Below, in pieces: positions 8,362-17,382 of a stretch of DNA of 64,000 nucleotides. The position numbers and the translations under genes were made by a program. Within the stretch, counting starts at the first letter, position 1. Each line of letters starts with the position of its first letter. The notes beneath the pieces are model-generated. The model saw nothing but the letters and a program-made list of their open reading frames with translations, ran no database searches and was not told the DNA's origin. Source of the DNA: Lewinellaceae bacterium (GTDB lineage: Bacteria; Bacteroidota; Bacteroidia; Chitinophagales; Saprospiraceae); contig JACJYC010000005.1 of NCBI GenBank assembly GCA_020636325.1, forward strand, positions 434,001-498,000. Direction: 5' to 3'.

Positions 8362-9900
8362 ATGAATAAATATCTATTCCTTTTGGCCCTGATCCTATTG
8401 CTGGTGAATAGCCTGGCCGGGCAGGAAAAAAGAGGTTTTCAGTGGATTATTGGTTATGATAGTTCATCATTAGACTCCATTGGCGAAGCTATTCTTTTAA
8501 ATTTCAATGAAAAACCTGTCAGCATTTCTAAAATAACCTCTGTAGATAATTTCCACATGGAAGGCTCCAACACCAGCATATGCGACAAGGAAGGCAACCT
8601 GTTGTTTTACTCCAACGGTTGCCTGGTGGTCAACGCAGCCGGCGAGGTGATGGAGAACGGCGACACCATCAACCCCGGCTTTCTGCAGGATTATTTTTGT
8701 CCCTATGGTGGCAGCCCCATCAGACAGGGCGCGGTTGCCGTTCCTTCGCCTGAACATGAATCCCTTTACTATCTGTTTAATCTTGACATGGATACGCCTT
8801 ATGAAGTGATAAAAGACGACTCTACAGGCGTTATAGACACTTTCGGATTTTCGGCCATAGCGCCTCAAAGGCTTTATTATCAGTTAATCGATATGAGCCT
8901 GAACGACGGCCTGGGCGCCGTGGTTGCCAAGAACCAAATCGCCGTTCAGGATACCTTTGCAAGAGGCAATATACAGGCCGTAAGACATGCCAACGGCAGA
9001 GACTGGTGGATCGTAGTTCCCAAATCTCATTCCAACTGCTATTTCCTCGTTCTTATCACGCCCGACGGCATTCAGCCGCCTCAACTCAGGTGCTCCGGCC
9101 ATATTTGGAGTGATGACGACTCCGGAGCGCAAGCTGTTTTTTCTCCCGACCTTGAAAAGTATATCCGATTCAATGCCTGGAACGGCCTGAATATCTTTAA
9201 TTTCGATAATTCAACCGGAGATCTTTCAAACCCGGTACAAATTTTATTCCCCAACGACACCATCAATTATATTGCCGGTGTGGCCGTATCGCCCAATTCC
9301 AGGTTTTTGTATGTATGCGCCAGAAAAAGAGTATACCAGTTTGACCTGACCGCTGATCATATCGAGTCGAGCAAAATCCAGGTGGCCGAATGGGACGGGA
9401 CCTACAATCCTTACGCCACCATTTTTTATCTGGCGGCATTGGCGCCCGATGGGAAAATTTATATCTCAAGTACAAGCAGTACTTTCAATCTTCACGTCAT
9501 TGAAAATCCGGACAGTATGGGATTAGCCTGCAACCTGATTCAACACGGCGTAACCTTGCCTTCTTATAATTTTGCTACCATCCCGAATATACCCCACTAC
9601 TGCCGATCTGAAGAAGAATGTGAGGTATTGATCAACTCAACCTATAAAGCTGTCGAGGAACCTTTGATTATTATCTATCCCAACCCGGCAAAGGATAAGA
9701 TTTGGATAGATTTTCCTGATTTGGGATCAAAGTCATACAGCCTGGATATTTACGATCTGACAGGAAGACATATCCTTAATACTAAAATCACAAGCCCGCT
9801 AAGCCCCGTGGACATTTCAATGCTTCCTTCGGGTGCTTTTTTCTATTTTATCAAAGGGATGCAGACCACTTCTACCGGGAAAATTGTCATCACCCATTAA
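8362..9900 (+). CDS. Secreted beta-propeller-like protein with T9SS sorting domain
   Basis: 512 residues. A signal peptide (about 1-20, ending SLAG|Q) is followed by a region with repeated short beta motifs such as NLLFYSNGCLVV, PNSRFLYVCAR and APDGKIYISS, which suggests WD40/YVTN-like propeller blades. The last 80 residues form a type A T9SS sorting domain (IIIYPNPAKDKIWI, LDIYDLTGR, then a GAFFYFI strand). No enzyme motif is visible; this architecture is common among Saprospirales surface proteins of unknown role. It starts 14 bp after the channel gene and is 13 bp before another T9SS protein, so the three may share a transcript. Confidence 0.85.
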   Translation: MNKYLFLLALILLLVNSLAGQEKRGFQWIIGYDSSSLDSIGEAILLNFNEKPVSISKITSVDNFHMEGSNTSICDKEGNLLFYSNGCLVVNAAGEVMENGDTINPGFLQDYFCPYGGSPIRQGAVAVPSPEHESLYYLFNLDMDTPYEVIKDDSTGVIDTFGFSAIAPQRLYYQLIDMSLNDGLGAVVAKNQIAVQDTFARGNIQAVRHANGRDWWIVVPKSHSNCYFLVLITPDGIQPPQLRCSGHIWSDDDSGAQAVFSPDLEKYIRFNAWNGLNIFNFDNSTGDLSNPVQILFPNDTINYIAGVAVSPNSRFLYVCARKRVYQFDLTADHIESSKIQVAEWDGTYNPYATIFYLAALAPDGKIYISSTSSTFNLHVIENPDSMGLACNLIQHGVTLPSYNFATIPNIPHYCRSEEECEVLINSTYKAVEEPLIIIYPNPAKDKIWIDFPDLGSKSYSLDIYDLTGRHILNTKITSPLSPVDISMLPSGAFFYFIKGMQTTSTGKIVITH

Positions 9901-9913
9901 AAACCCATTGACC

Positions 9914-10831
9914 ATGCGCTTTCTTTTTGCATTTGCCGCCTTACTGCTTTGTTTTCCCTTTGACTCCGAAGCCCAGGGCCAGGAATGGGCGCCGCTGCAT
10001 GCAGCCTTTGTTTTCGAGGGGTATGACTCCCTATCGGAAATACCTGTACAAGATTTTTACATTGTGGGAAGTGATACGCTGATGGACGGCACTACCTGCC
10101 GAAGTGTTTTCAAATATTACCCATCCAATCAGGCACCGATGTTTTTTACTTATGCGCAAAACGACTCCGTCTTCATTCGGGGACTGGACAAGGATGACGA
10201 TACTTTCTATCTCTGGATGGATTTCAGCGCCCAGCCGGGCGATACGCTCACCCTGGGCGCGCCGGTCCGATCCTGGTTCCCGGCAGAAACTTACAGGGTT
10301 GTGGTGGACAATATTGAGACGATTGTGGTTGGAGAAACCGAAAGTCCTTTTCAGTTCAATATCACTACGAGGAGATTTAATCTGCAACCGCTGGACGGGT
10401 ACACCTTTTTTCCGGAAAACCGGTATGTGGAAGTACTAGGCAGTACGGAAAACCTGATCCCGTACCCGCCTGAACTGGCGCCGTTCATACACACGGAATT
10501 CAACTGTTACAACGGGAGTTCATACGCCGTTTCCATCACCGAGGATCCAGTTTGTTTTGCTTTTTTTGATAAAACGGATGACCTGCTGGCCACGTCGGCA
10601 GCCGTCTTTTCTCCGAATCCTTTTCGTGACCGGCTGACGGTGGAGTTGGCAGAATCCCTGGATTCACCCCGGTTTATCGTTTTTGACGCTACGGGCAAAG
10701 CGGTCCGGTCAGGGGCGTTGCAGTTCCCGCAGACCGAGCTTGATCTGTCGGGATTGCCGGCCGGCGCGTATGGGTTCCGGATCGCTTCCAAAGACAGAAT
10801 CGGGTATTGGAAGCTGATCAAAATTCCTTAA
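9914..10831 (+). CDS. Secreted protein with T9SS sorting domain
   Basis: 305 residues from the ATG at 9914; upstream in-frame codons lie inside the previous gene and are not hydrophobic, while this start gives a signal peptide (MRFLFAFAALLLCFPFDSEAQ). The middle is an unrecognised beta-rich domain. The end carries a T9SS type A signature: VFSPNPFRDRLTVEL, then FDATGKAVRSG, then GLPAGAYGFRI. It follows the propeller gene by 13 bp and is probably its partner. It ends only 4 bp from the convergent amidase gene, so the two transcripts must overlap or end very precisely. Confidence 0.82.
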   Translation: MRFLFAFAALLLCFPFDSEAQGQEWAPLHAAFVFEGYDSLSEIPVQDFYIVGSDTLMDGTTCRSVFKYYPSNQAPMFFTYAQNDSVFIRGLDKDDDTFYLWMDFSAQPGDTLTLGAPVRSWFPAETYRVVVDNIETIVVGETESPFQFNITTRRFNLQPLDGYTFFPENRYVEVLGSTENLIPYPPELAPFIHTEFNCYNGSSYAVSITEDPVCFAFFDKTDDLLATSAAVFSPNPFRDRLTVELAESLDSPRFIVFDATGKAVRSGALQFPQTELDLSGLPAGAYGFRIASKDRIGYWKLIKIP

Positions 10832-10835
10832 ATAA

Positions 10836-12875
10836 CTACTCCATCATAAACCGCACATAATCCAGCATCCCCGCAAAGATCTTCTCCGCCATCTGCCGCC
10901 TGAATTCGGGGTCGGCGAGCTTTTCCTCGTCTTCGGCCTGGCTCAGGAAGGCCTGCTCCACCAGGATCGACGGGCGTGAATCGATCCGGGTGACGGTATA
11001 GTTGAACGCCCCGACAACCCCGTAGTCCTTCAGCGGCAATTCCCGCACATGGCGGTACATGATTTTGGCAAAATCCGCCCAGAACGGGTTGTGGTAATAG
11101 GTGCTGACGCCGGACGTACCCAGGTAGTTGGCGCCGCCGCCCGAATTGGCGTGGATGCTGACGTGGATATGGGCGCCTGAATTTTCGACATCATTGCGCT
11201 TGTCCGACAGCAGCATGTACCGGTCGGTGTCGCGGATCTGCACCACCCCTACCCCATGCGCGCGGCAGATCTTTTCCAGTTCCAGCGCCGTAGCCAGATT
11301 GACGTCCTTTTCCAGCAATCCGGACAACCCGACGGCGCCGAAGTTGCTTCCTCCATGCCCCGCTTCGATGGAGACCACCAGTCCCTTGACCTCCCCGTCC
11401 GGCAGAATCTCGACGGCCGGCGGGTGTTTGATCCGCAATTCAAGGTTTGAGCCGTTCCTGACCAGGTCGTAACCCCAGATTTTCGGGGTTTTCAGATAGA
11501 CGTAAAGCTCGTAGGTATCGGGCGTGGTTTGTTCCCACTTGAGGTTTTCGATCACCCGAAGCCCGTCGCGGTGAACCATCCAGGTACTCGACGTTTTGAC
11601 GCCGTACAGCGCGATGCGGATGCGTTTTTGTTCCACCTCCGGGTAAACGGCGTAAGCCACCGGTTCGGGATACGGAATGGACACGACGTCCGCCTGCCCG
11701 TTACCGGATGCACGTGCGGTCGTGATATAATAACCGGGGCGCACCGTACCGGTCGGCAGCAGGCTCACGTTGTCGCGATGGATGAAGCCGTTTTCATGCC
11801 GGTTGAGCCGGATGCGGTAGTATTCCCCGACCAGCCCGTCGGATTGCAGCACCACGCCGGGATTGTATTCTTCGATGATCGGCGGCCCCAACCGGATAGG
11901 CCCCAGGTTGTACGACAGGATCGATTTGGGCTTTTCCACCAGCACCAACGGGAATTTGCTTTCGTTTTGAATGGTGATTCCCGCTTTGAAGGGCATTTTG
12001 AGCGGCTTCACTTTGGATGAAGTTTCGGCGGGCTCCAATACGGCAGTTAACTGAACCGGCTTATCCTCTTGCAAGTCATTCAGGTGCAGGTCGGTTTCAT
12101 ACACGCTGTAATCTTTGAAGTCCTTGCGGGAACAGGCCAGGTGTTTTTTGCCGGGTTGAACCCGGATGCCGCCCTTTTGCCCTTTCGAACCGGTGAAACG
12201 GAGCCTGATCACATCGCCTGACAACAAAACCTGGTTTTCGGCCGGCTCCATCGCGGATTCATCGATCCAAAGCGGGAATGCGGGCCGGTCCAGGTCCTTT
12301 TTAACGTACACGATTCTCCGTTCATAAGACGCACGATTGCCGTCGGGGCCGAGCACCTCCGCGCGCACCCTGTTGGTGCCTTCGTTCAGGGCAATTTCCC
12401 GGAAGAAAATGCCCGTCCGGTACATTTTCACCGAATCGCCGTTGATGGCAGCCTTGCCCGGGTAAACGCTCTTGCAAAGCAGGTTCAGTCTGGGTTGATA
12501 GGTCGTATCCGGCACCCGGCTCCTGAACTCCAGCCAGGGCCATTCGCGCTGAACTTCCCCATCCGCGTTGACAGCATAGCGATAAGGCAGTTTCCAGTCG
12601 GCGGTTGGCAATGACCAGGTCCGTCCACCCGCTTCAAAGTGCAACGTATCCGGCAAACCGGCCGTTTCCCAGCGGATCCAGCCCTGGCCGTCCGGTGAAA
12701 GCGAATGCCCGCCCGGGTTAATCACAACGGATGCTCCGCCGGCTACGGGTATTTTCAATTCTACCGGCTCGGTTGAAGCCGGCAATGCAAGGGGCACCCC
12801 GTTTAGCTGTTTTTTAGGCGTTGCACACCCGGCAAACAGCATCAGCAGAACCGAAAAACCACCTATTTTTTTCAT
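10836..12875 (-). CDS. Lipoprotein N-acetylmuramoyl-L-alanine amidase (Amidase_3)
   Basis: 679 residues. The start at 12875 gives a lipoprotein signal with lipobox LFAGC; the longer frame upstream would run through a hairpin element. About 300 residues of unrecognised beta-rich sequence precede an SH3-like stretch. The last 180 residues form a zinc amidase: H507 (EAGHGG), E522 (LLEKD), H575 (SIHAN) and the catalytic E640 (ILVEQAF). The enzyme cleaves the bond between N-acetylmuramic acid and L-alanine in peptidoglycan, probably from the outer-membrane inner face. The large N-terminal region is unusual and may position it at division or repair sites. Confidence 0.9.
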   Translation of the reverse strand: MKKIGGFSVLLMLFAGCATPKKQLNGVPLALPASTEPVELKIPVAGGASVVINPGGHSLSPDGQGWIRWETAGLPDTLHFEAGGRTWSLPTADWKLPYRYAVNADGEVQREWPWLEFRSRVPDTTYQPRLNLLCKSVYPGKAAINGDSVKMYRTGIFFREIALNEGTNRVRAEVLGPDGNRASYERRIVYVKKDLDRPAFPLWIDESAMEPAENQVLLSGDVIRLRFTGSKGQKGGIRVQPGKKHLACSRKDFKDYSVYETDLHLNDLQEDKPVQLTAVLEPAETSSKVKPLKMPFKAGITIQNESKFPLVLVEKPKSILSYNLGPIRLGPPIIEEYNPGVVLQSDGLVGEYYRIRLNRHENGFIHRDNVSLLPTGTVRPGYYITTARASGNGQADVVSIPYPEPVAYAVYPEVEQKRIRIALYGVKTSSTWMVHRDGLRVIENLKWEQTTPDTYELYVYLKTPKIWGYDLVRNGSNLELRIKHPPAVEILPDGEVKGLVVSIEAGHGGSNFGAVGLSGLLEKDVNLATALELEKICRAHGVGVVQIRDTDRYMLLSDKRNDVENSGAHIHVSIHANSGGGANYLGTSGVSTYYHNPFWADFAKIMYRHVRELPLKDYGVVGAFNYTVTRIDSRPSILVEQAFLSQAEDEEKLADPEFRRQMAEKIFAGMLDYVRFMME

Positions 12876-12896
12876 CTTTCTCAAAGTTAAATCAAT

Positions 12897-12963
12897 CGTC
12901 CGCCGAGGGCTAAGCCCCGCAGCGGCTACCCTGCAAGTCCCCGACTTGCGCAACAAAACCCCG
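12897..12963. repeat. Hairpin-bearing intergenic element
   Basis: Just upstream of the amidase start. It contains a perfect hairpin CAAGTC-ccc-GACTTG at 12934-12948 and a second GC-rich dyad (GGGCTAAGCCCC) at 12907-12918. It looks like one of the modular dispersed palindromes found in the spacers of this genome. Its role could be a leader structure of the amidase transcript. Confidence 0.45.
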
Positions 12964-12975
12964 TCGGTTCCCCTC

Positions 12976-13123
12976 CAATCAACACATAAACAAATCAACT
13001 CATAAACGAATCAACCCCCGACCGCCGAAGTCACGCCACGAACGTGCCGGAGAAGGTAAATCAACACATAAACAAATAAACGAATCAACACATCAACATA
13101 TCAACGAATCAACAAATCAACCC
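12976..13123. repeat. Low-complexity array of aatcaaca/ataaacaaat words, interrupted by a GC-rich element
   Basis: The spacer between the amidase and the GH10-like gene is made of short A/C-rich words (aatcaacacataaac, ataaacgaatcaac). They surround a GC-rich insert at about 13014-13058 that begins cccccgaccgcc, the same opening as the elements near 25016 and 32681. No coding potential. Confidence 0.7.
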
Positions 13124-14612
13124 CATTACTTTCATTCCCGCATCGATCCACCGCCGATACCCGCACCTGATTCAAAGGGACGGGACCCGCATTATCCACC
13201 CGCAAGCGATCCAGGTCCAGGTTTCGGTCCTGCCGGTTCAGGATGACGTAATCCCACCGTTCGCCGTATTGGTATCGGATGACCCAGTGGAATACGTCCT
13301 TTTCGTCGGGGTGGGTCCAGCTGACCTTGATCTTTTCGCCTTCCGGCACAGCGGTTGCGACCGGCGGTTTGGGCGCTTTTTTATCCAGCCAGGGGCTCGG
13401 CGGCACGAGGGCCTGCTTTTGATAAGGGCCCGCGAGCAAGGCTTTCGACAGGTGGGCGTTGGTCACCAGCGGACCGATACTCCAGTGGACTACGCCCGGA
13501 CTCACGGGTACGGCGCCGCGCGTGATCATGATCTGGTTGACGGTTTCGTTGACCTTGTCCGGCAAGGTATCCCGGCTGATGCGGATGCCCGGCCAGAGGT
13601 GGCGCTTTTTGGCATTTTCGCCGGCCCACCAACCCAGCAACACGGGATAGCTCTGCGGGATGCGGTTGATGGTCCAGTACAATTGAGGCGTAAAGTAGTC
13701 GATCCAGCCTTTGTTGAGCCATAATTTGGCGTCGGCATAGAGCTTATCATACTGGTCGAAACCCTGGATGGAAGGCGGATTGCCGGGCCGCCAGATGCCG
13801 AAGGGGCTGAGCCCGAATTTCACGTAGGGCTTCTCCGCCTTGATGGCTTTATACAGGTTGCGGATGAATGCATTAACGCTTTCCCGCCGCCAGTCGCCGC
13901 GCGACAATTTGCCGCCCTTTTGCCGGTATTCGGCCCAGCTGGCGTCGTCCGGAAAATCGTCGCCGTTGTTGTAGTCGGGATATGGATAGAAATAATCGTC
14001 AAAATGCACGCCGTCGATATCGTAGCGCCTGACGATGTCCATCACGACGGCCGTGGAATGATCGCGTGTTCCTTGTCTGGCCGGGTCGAGCCACCAATAA
14101 CCGGTTTTCAGCGGCACCACCAGGTCGGGATGGGTCTTGACGATGGATTGATCCGAGACCGGGCCGCCGTCCTTGTGGTGTGCGCGGTAGGGGTTGAGCC
14201 AGACGTGGAGTTCCAGTCCGCGGTCGTGGGCCGCTTCCACCCAGAAGGCCAACGGGTCGTAGTAGGGCTCGGGCGCCTTACCTTGTTCGCCGGTGAGGTA
14301 GTACGACCACGGTTCGAGCTTGCTGTCATAAAGGGCGTCGCATTGAGGTCGCACCTGGAAGACGACGGCGTTGAAGTGGTTGGCCTGCAAGAGATCGAGG
14401 AGGGCGACGGCCTCGCGTTGCTGTTCTTCGACCGGGAGGCCGGGTTTGCTGGGCCAGTTGATGTTGGCCACCGTAGCCACCCAGGCTGCGCGGAATTCGG
14501 ATTCCACCCGGGGCTCACCTGCCGCAACGGATAACTGCTTCGTCGGGGCGCATGCCTGGATCAGCATCAGGACGAGACCGGCCAACGACAATCGGTATGG
14601 CGTAAAGCGCAT
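13101..14612 (-). CDS. Lipoprotein glycosyl hydrolase-like protein (GHL10/DUF187 family, YngK type)
   Basis: 503 residues from the ATG at 14612, which opens a lipoprotein signal (lipobox LIQAC). The core, about 35-400, is a TIM-barrel hydrolase-like domain beginning FRAAWVATVANINWP, with later motifs LDLLQANHFNAVVFQVRP, GLELHVWLNPYRAH, DGVHFDDYFYPYP and FGLSPFGIW. This family (PF02638) is a remote relative of glycoside hydrolases. Biochemical data are scarce, but a role on cell-wall or surface glycans is assumed. The tail, about 420-503, is a fibronectin III-like domain. It is transcribed toward the amidase gene and may work with it on the envelope. Confidence 0.88.
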   Translation of the reverse strand: MRFTPYRLSLAGLVLMLIQACAPTKQLSVAAGEPRVESEFRAAWVATVANINWPSKPGLPVEEQQREAVALLDLLQANHFNAVVFQVRPQCDALYDSKLEPWSYYLTGEQGKAPEPYYDPLAFWVEAAHDRGLELHVWLNPYRAHHKDGGPVSDQSIVKTHPDLVVPLKTGYWWLDPARQGTRDHSTAVVMDIVRRYDIDGVHFDDYFYPYPDYNNGDDFPDDASWAEYRQKGGKLSRGDWRRESVNAFIRNLYKAIKAEKPYVKFGLSPFGIWRPGNPPSIQGFDQYDKLYADAKLWLNKGWIDYFTPQLYWTINRIPQSYPVLLGWWAGENAKKRHLWPGIRISRDTLPDKVNETVNQIMITRGAVPVSPGVVHWSIGPLVTNAHLSKALLAGPYQKQALVPPSPWLDKKAPKPPVATAVPEGEKIKVSWTHPDEKDVFHWVIRYQYGERWDYVILNRQDRNLDLDRLRVDNAGPVPLNQVRVSAVDRCGNESNGVDLLIR

Positions 14613-14764
14613 GTTCAAGCTGGTTTTGCCGGTAAATTTATACAATAAAATTTCCAATGCACAAGGATTGATCAATATCAGGAATCCTTATGACCAAGGT
14701 CAGGAATAAACACCAGCAGGTCCGGTAACTTTGACTGATGCCCACCAACTCAAAAGAGCAAACC

Positions 14765-15595
14765 ATGAACACAAAACTCATCCCGGCGTTCACCATCCCC
14801 CTGGCGGCGCTGGTCGTTTTTGCCGGCGTCACCGGTTTGGTTACACCCGGTTTTTACAGTGCGGAAACCCTGAACTGGGAAGCCCAGGGCATCGGTCAGG
14901 ACCTGATCGACCTGTTCCTGATCACGCCCGTGCTGATCCTTTCGGCCTGGATGGCCTGGCGCGGCAGCAAGGCGGGGTTGTTGCTTTGGGGCGGCGCACT
15001 CTTTTACCTGATCTATACTTTCGTCATCTACTGTTTTGCCGTACATTTCAACAGCTTGTTTCTGGTCTATTGCCTGATCCTGGGACTGTCTTTTTACGCT
15101 TTTTTATCTTTTCTGATCAGTTATGCCGATGAGCCGGTGACCGGCTGGTTCAGCGGGCGGGCGCCGGTCGCGTTCACCGCCTGGTTCCTGATCGGCATCG
15201 CGGCGGTATTTTACCTGCTCTGGTTGTCGGAGGTGGTCCCCGCCATGCTGAGCAATCAAGCCCCTGACAGTCTGGTGCAAACGGGCCTGTTCACCAATCC
15301 GGTACACGTGCTCGACCTGTCGGTCTGTCTGCCGGGTCTGATCCTGACCGGAATATTGTTATTGAAAAATAAGCCGATGGGCCGACTGCTGGCGCCCGTA
15401 ATGCTGACCTTTTGCATTTTGATGGACATCACCATCGGCAGTCTGGTGGTGGTCATGAACCGGCACGGCATCGAAGGCGGCTGGTTTTTGACGGGGATCA
15501 TGGGGGTATTGGCGATTGTGAGCCTGGTATTGCTGGTTCTGCATTTAAGGGCGTTGAAGTCTTCTGGCGGGGAACTATTAAGCCCGGCGTCTTGA
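14765..15595 (+). CDS. Polytopic membrane protein of unknown function
   Basis: 276 residues with about seven hydrophobic segments separated by short loops; hydrophobic stretches such as IPLAALVVFAGVTGLV, LIDLFLITPVLILSAWMAW and LVYCLILGLSFYAFLSFLI are evident. I chose the ATG at 14765 because the codons before it are A-rich leader-like; an in-frame ATG at 14738 would add nine residues. No transporter or enzyme motif is recognised. It is divergent from the GH10-like lipoprotein gene (153 bp between starts). Confidence 0.75.
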   Translation: MNTKLIPAFTIPLAALVVFAGVTGLVTPGFYSAETLNWEAQGIGQDLIDLFLITPVLILSAWMAWRGSKAGLLLWGGALFYLIYTFVIYCFAVHFNSLFLVYCLILGLSFYAFLSFLISYADEPVTGWFSGRAPVAFTAWFLIGIAAVFYLLWLSEVVPAMLSNQAPDSLVQTGLFTNPVHVLDLSVCLPGLILTGILLLKNKPMGRLLAPVMLTFCILMDITIGSLVVVMNRHGIEGGWFLTGIMGVLAIVSLVLLVLHLRALKSSGGELLSPAS

Positions 15596-16027
15596 GGCAT
15601 AAGGACAATCTTTGCTTACGGCCCTTTCGCGTAACAAAAAATGGACTTTTTCGATTTGTATTCGCAATACCAACGCCTTTCCCTTTGATTGAACTGCCCG
15701 GTACAGCGGTCCGTTAGGATCGCCATATCTGTAGCACCCCGGCAACGACGTATGCCACCGGCCTGTAGGGCCGGAATATGAAGATCTGCGACGCCGGTTG
15801 AAATCCGTTGTCAGATTGAAGTTATCAAAGTCCAGGTCTTCCGAGAATCGATTGTTGTTATGAATAATGCGAAGACAGGTCCCTCCTAGAAAAGAAAATT
15901 TTAATGCATAATTACTTTCAAAAAGGAGTTCCAATATTTTATATTGCAAGTATTCCCTTAGGAGAAATTCTCCGCGGTGTTGCAAATGGGCAGGATAATA
16001 AGTTTGGATTTCAGATAGCGAAAGCAT
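15578..16027 (-). pseudogene. Truncated AbiEii-type nucleotidyltransferase toxin
   Basis: The first 75 or so residues match the N-terminus of AbiEii/AbiGii toxins: helical opening, then FLGGTCLR and RFSEDLDFDNFNL, which are the nucleotide-binding motifs of the type IV toxin (GGTxLR and RxSxDLDF). After about residue 77 the frame runs into a hairpin repeat and reads arginine-rich junk until the stop at 15578. The remaining two thirds of a normal ~250-300-aa toxin is absent. The gene overlaps the 3' end of its antitoxin by 17 bp, as in intact abiE operons. It is probably inactive. Confidence 0.8.
15704..15800. repeat. Modular hairpin repeat that truncates the AbiEii toxin gene
   Basis: About 100 bp with several GC-rich dyads: GCGGTCC-gtta-GGATCGC at 15706-15723 (one mismatch) and a perfect CCGGCC-tgtag-GGCCGG at 15758-15774. 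It is flanked by gtagcaccccggcaacg and gcgacgccggttg. The unit resembles dispersed palindromic repeats of Bacteroidota spacers. AbiEii homology in the minus frame stops exactly where this sequence begins, near 15797. Confidence 0.6.
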
Positions 16028-16643
16028 ATGCTTTAATAAATTTCATGAAGGAATCCGCTCTCGCCTGTAAAGCAGGTGAAGAAAAATGTCCCAGGTATCG
16101 TTCAAATACACGAAAGTCCAGTTTTTCCTTTATCTCCATCATATTCAACCGTAATTCAAAAAAATGATCCTCAGTGGCTAGGTGGGGGTTGAGATAAAGG
16201 AAATCAAGCAGCGCCTTTGCCGGATCCGCTATTCTTATTCGGAAATCGCCATATGTTTCCAGGTGATACCCCCAAAAAAGTTCCGGTTTTAGACTTCCAT
16301 AAGAAAAAGCCCCAACAGGTGTAGAGAACCTGATTGTTTTAAGCGTTGATACGGATGTAACTGTAAAAACACCTTCCGGAATAAAATCATACCACCGCAT
16401 AGCCGATTGAAGCGATACATAAGAAGGCTGGTATATCCGGTTGGCTATGAAGAAAATGTCGGAATCACTTTTCAAACGTCGGCTTGTAAATCGATAAAAC
16501 CCGTTGCGAATCTTTTGTAAATAACCTTTTTTCTGCCAGCGCGTCAAAGCATTGCGATCAAAACCAGGAAAAGCTTTTTCAATCTCCCTGGTAGAAATAA
16601 CCGGCAGCCAGTCAAAAGTTTGTTGAAAACCCAAATAATCCAT
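16011..16643 (-). CDS. AbiEi-type antitoxin (type IV toxin-antitoxin / abortive infection)
   Basis: 210 residues. The N-terminal winged helix (about 15-60, cues VISTREIEKAFPGFDRNALTRW and GYLQKIRNGFYRF) is the DNA-binding domain that represses the operon in known AbiEi proteins. The C-terminal part (FFIANRIYQPSYVSLQSAM, then ALLDFLYLNP) matches the antitoxicity domain. In intact systems AbiEi opposes the AbiEii nucleotidyltransferase and gives phage-abortive infection. Here it is intact while the toxin is truncated, so it may survive as a stand-alone repressor or relic. The region is visibly richer in A and T than its neighbours, consistent with transfer. Confidence 0.85.
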   Translation of the reverse strand: MDYLGFQQTFDWLPVISTREIEKAFPGFDRNALTRWQKKGYLQKIRNGFYRFTSRRLKSDSDIFFIANRIYQPSYVSLQSAMRWYDFIPEGVFTVTSVSTLKTIRFSTPVGAFSYGSLKPELFWGYHLETYGDFRIRIADPAKALLDFLYLNPHLATEDHFFELRLNMMEIKEKLDFRVFERYLGHFSSPALQARADSFMKFIKAYAFAI

Positions 16644-16660
16644 TCATTTCTTTTATTCTA

Positions 16661-16693
16661 CAAAAATAATGAATTATAGAAACGAATGCAAAA
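16661..16693 (-). promoter_or_regulatory. Promoter of the abiE-like operon
   Basis: On the minus strand TTTTG (16693-16689), a 20-nt spacer, then TATTTTTG (16668-16661). This is a full match to the Bacteroidota pattern TTTG-N19/20-TAnnTTTG. It lies 18 bp before the antitoxin ATG at 16643. Confidence 0.65.
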
Positions 16694-16708
16694 TTCATTT
16701 GTTCGAGA

Positions 16709-17347
16709 TCAAAAATCATGCGGAATCGGGAACTTCCGGATCAACAACGCGGAATCCTGCACCAATTCCTCCCGGAACATCCCGTTCTGCCAGCCGAACA
16801 ACGCTACGGATTCCGCGTAATGCTGCTGAGGGTCGTCGTCTTCCTCGTTCAGGGTCATCCAGTGATCGGATTGGCGGGTGACCATCCGTTTTTGGCCGTC
16901 GGGACCGGCGTATATCCAGCTTTTCAAGGTCACCTGCCCGCCGTCGCCGCCGTAAAAGGTAGCTACGGGGATCGCCGCTGTGACCCGTTTTTCCTGTTTA
17001 TCGTACACGAGCAAGGATTTGTTGAGCCACCAACTGGCGACAATATCCGCGACCAGGGCATCCCTCCGGTCATCCAGCGGGAAACGGCCGTGCGGGGTGA
17101 TCATCGTCCCGCCGACGTCCATCATGTAGTCAATATCCTGGCGCAAAGTGTCCGGTACGGCGGCAAAAAAATCGGTAAGCGGAATGGTATCCAGGTCATC
17201 GCCGGGTTCATCGACGGCAAAGATGAGGGTATCGGCGGGCTGGAGAGGCTGGAAGTGCCCGGCGAGTTGTTCAGCGGGGGTGGATTTCGGGGTGCAACCC
17301 AACAGTGAAATAGCAAGGCACAAGGCGAGTTTAAAAACAGCTTTCAT
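16709..17347 (-). CDS. Uncharacterised lipoprotein
   Basis: 212 residues from the ATG at 17347, which starts a lipoprotein signal (AISLLGC lipobox). The mature part has no recognised domain. It contains an acidic DEPGDDLD stretch, a possible globular core with YGGDGGQVTLKSWIYAGPDG, and an acidic NEEDDD loop. It lies between the PIN toxin gene (36 bp upstream) and the AbiE-like operon, with codon use closer to the chromosomal background than to those toxin genes. Exported and membrane-anchored; function unknown. Confidence 0.72.
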   Translation of the reverse strand: MKAVFKLALCLAISLLGCTPKSTPAEQLAGHFQPLQPADTLIFAVDEPGDDLDTIPLTDFFAAVPDTLRQDIDYMMDVGGTMITPHGRFPLDDRRDALVADIVASWWLNKSLLVYDKQEKRVTAAIPVATFYGGDGGQVTLKSWIYAGPDGQKRMVTRQSDHWMTLNEEDDDPQQHYAESVALFGWQNGMFREELVQDSALLIRKFPIPHDF

Positions 17348-17382
17348 AATTGGCTTTTGTTGCTGAATTCCAAAATTAAGAT

